Shown piece by piece: positions 6,555-7,637 of a DNA stretch of 7,637 bases. The stretch's first letter is position 1. Each line of letters opens with the position of its first letter. The DNA is from Chloroflexota bacterium (GTDB lineage: Bacteria > Chloroflexota > Dehalococcoidia > GIF9 > UBA5629). Below the pieces are notes generated by a model. It ran no database searches. It was not told the origin of the DNA and saw only the letters and a program-made list of their open reading frames with translations. The stretch is taken from the NCBI GenBank assembly GCA_026389675.1, contig JAPLHJ010000099.1:1-7637 (forward strand). Reading direction: 5' to 3'. Made by a program: the position numbers and the translations under genes.

Positions 6555-7619
6555 TTATGTGATTTTATAAACCCAACCGAATTTATCGGGTTTTTCCCCG
6601 TACTGTATGCCGGTGATGGCGTCATACAGCTTCAATGAAAGGCTGCCTACCTTGCCCTTGTTCACCACGATATCCTTGCCCTTATGCTGTATCATGCCGA
6701 TAGGGGATATGACGGCGGCAGTGCCGGTGCCGAAGGCCTCTTTGAGAGTGCCCTTTTCAGCCGCGGCAATGACTTCATCAATTGGTAGCCGGCGTTCGCT
6801 GACCTTCATGCCCCAGTCTTTGGCAAGCTGGATAACGGAGGCGCGCGTCATGCCGGCCAGTATCGTACCGCTCAGGTGAGGCGTGATAAGTTCGTCGCCG
6901 ATATGGAAGAAGACGTTCATGGTGCCGACTTCCTCGATGTATTCTCTGTGGATCCCGTCAAGCCAGAGGACCTGTGTGAAGCCCTTCTTGAGCGCCTCGT
7001 GCGCCGCCAGCAGGCTGGCGGCGTAGTTGCCGGCGGTCTTGACCGCGCCCATGCCGCCTTCCACCGAGCGTGCGTGCTCGATCGCCGTGATCAGCTTGAC
7101 CGGGTTGAAACCTTCCTTATAGTAAGCCCCCACCGGCGAAAGAATGACGAAAAACCTGTAGGTATGAGAGACGTGGACGCCCAGGTTGTTGTCCGCCGCG
7201 AAGGCAAACGGCCGAATGTAAAGCGAGTAACCTTTCTGCTTGGGCACCCACTCCCTGTCTATTTTAATCAGATGTACCAGGCCTTCCTTGAAAGTCTGCT
7301 TGTCGACTTCCGGTATGCAGAGCCGCCGGCACGACCTGTTAAAGCGGTCGATATGCTCATCCAGCCTGAAGATGTTTATCGAGCCGTCCTTAGCATAGAA
7401 AGCCTTGAGCCCCTCGAACACCGCCTGTCCATAATGCAGTGTTGACAGCGAAGGCAGCAGCCTGATGGGTCCGAATGGTACGATTTTCGGCTTCAGCCAG
7501 TGCTCTTTTCCGTATGATATGGCCAGCATATGGTCGGTGAATACATCACCGAAGCCAAGCTTGTAGAAATCCACTTTCTTTATTTTGCTCTGTTTGATTT
7601 TTTTAACTTCCATTGCCAT
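6555..7619 (-). CDS. ilvE: Branched-chain amino acid aminotransferase (class IV, PLP-dependent)
   Basis: Catalyses the last step of valine, leucine and isoleucine synthesis by transferring an amino group from glutamate to the branched 2-oxo acids, and the first step of their breakdown. At 354 residues it matches the longer, eukaryote-like BCAT subfamily rather than the roughly 300-residue enterobacterial IlvE. Visible motifs are LHYGQAVFEGLKAF (near 61-74), YIRPFAFA, the PLP lysine in GGMGAVKTAGNYAAS (Lys194), QVLWLDG followed by EEVGTMN, and the phosphate-binding turn FGTGTAAVISPIG. All key residues are present and the ORF is intact. The start is fixed by AGGAGGT (7630-7624) with the ATG four bases later; a second ATG two codons in is less well spaced. 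The stop is about 35 bases upstream of the tRNA promoter. The upstream neighbour is outside the window. Confidence 0.95.
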   Translation of the reverse strand: MAMEVKKIKQSKIKKVDFYKLGFGDVFTDHMLAISYGKEHWLKPKIVPFGPIRLLPSLSTLHYGQAVFEGLKAFYAKDGSINIFRLDEHIDRFNRSCRRLCIPEVDKQTFKEGLVHLIKIDREWVPKQKGYSLYIRPFAFAADNNLGVHVSHTYRFFVILSPVGAYYKEGFNPVKLITAIEHARSVEGGMGAVKTAGNYAASLLAAHEALKKGFTQVLWLDGIHREYIEEVGTMNVFFHIGDELITPHLSGTILAGMTRASVIQLAKDWGMKVSERRLPIDEVIAAAEKGTLKEAFGTGTAAVISPIGMIQHKGKDIVVNKGKVGSLSLKLYDAITGIQYGEKPDKFGWVYKIT

Positions 7620-7637
7620 TTTGACCTCCTGCGTATA

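Noticed and set aside
6437..6625. Minus-strand ORF of 62 codons across the ilvE end and the tRNA
   Set aside because: It overlaps half of the tRNA gene; its C-terminal PLAQLVRAQS-type peptide is the familiar false translation of a tRNA.
6876..7445. Plus-strand ORF of 189 codons inside ilvE
   Set aside because: It is antisense to an intact aminotransferase with all motifs; a shadow reading frame.

Overview
The window is a bacterial chromosomal segment with eight protein-coding genes (one cut by the left edge, one only 29 codons long) and one tRNA gene. No insertion sequence, CRISPR array, rRNA gene or phage gene is visible. Strong GGAGG-type ribosome binding sites precede several genes, and the tRNA has a -35/-10 promoter, so this is a bacterium and not an archaeon. 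An orphan alpha-type subunit of an ADP-forming acyl-CoA ligase, a solitary CrtI-like flavoprotein and output-less PAS proteins would fit an anaerobic, deep-branching environmental lineage such as Chloroflexota. That placement is an impression from gene style and has low confidence.

Layout. Positions 1-298 (minus) hold the N-terminal third of an NAD-dependent epimerase/dehydratase. It is divergent from a plus-strand cluster across a roughly 155-base AT-rich spacer. The spacer carries a TATAAT box flanked by 8-base repeats at 10-base spacing. The plus-strand cluster is an acyl-CoA ligase alpha-type subunit (454-1893), then two tandem paralogous proteins made only of a coiled-coil stretch and two PAS domains (1913-2761 and 2824-3666), then a five-helix membrane protein of the DUF1648 type (3742-4707). 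The first two genes are 19 bases apart and probably share a transcript.

The right half is transcribed on the minus strand. In transcription order it contains branched-chain amino acid aminotransferase ilvE (7619-6555), tRNA-Ile(GAU) with an encoded CCA (6472-6396) behind a clear promoter, a CrtI/phytoene-desaturase-like FAD oxidoreductase (6339-4837), and a 29-residue, very basic small ORF (4822-4733) that starts 14 bases after the oxidoreductase stop behind its own AGGTGG ribosome binding site. This small ORF converges on the DUF1648 gene with only 25 bases between their stops.

How the genes relate. The acyl-CoA ligase and PAS genes suggest a unit pairing acyl-CoA metabolism with ligand or redox sensing, but no kinase, DNA-binding or cyclic-nucleotide output domain is encoded with them. 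IlvE is a core biosynthetic gene and the tRNA a housekeeping gene. The oxidoreductase and small ORF could be expressed from the tRNA promoter. The least explained items are the cationic small ORF, the duplicated PAS-PAS pair and the ordered repeat in the divergent spacer.
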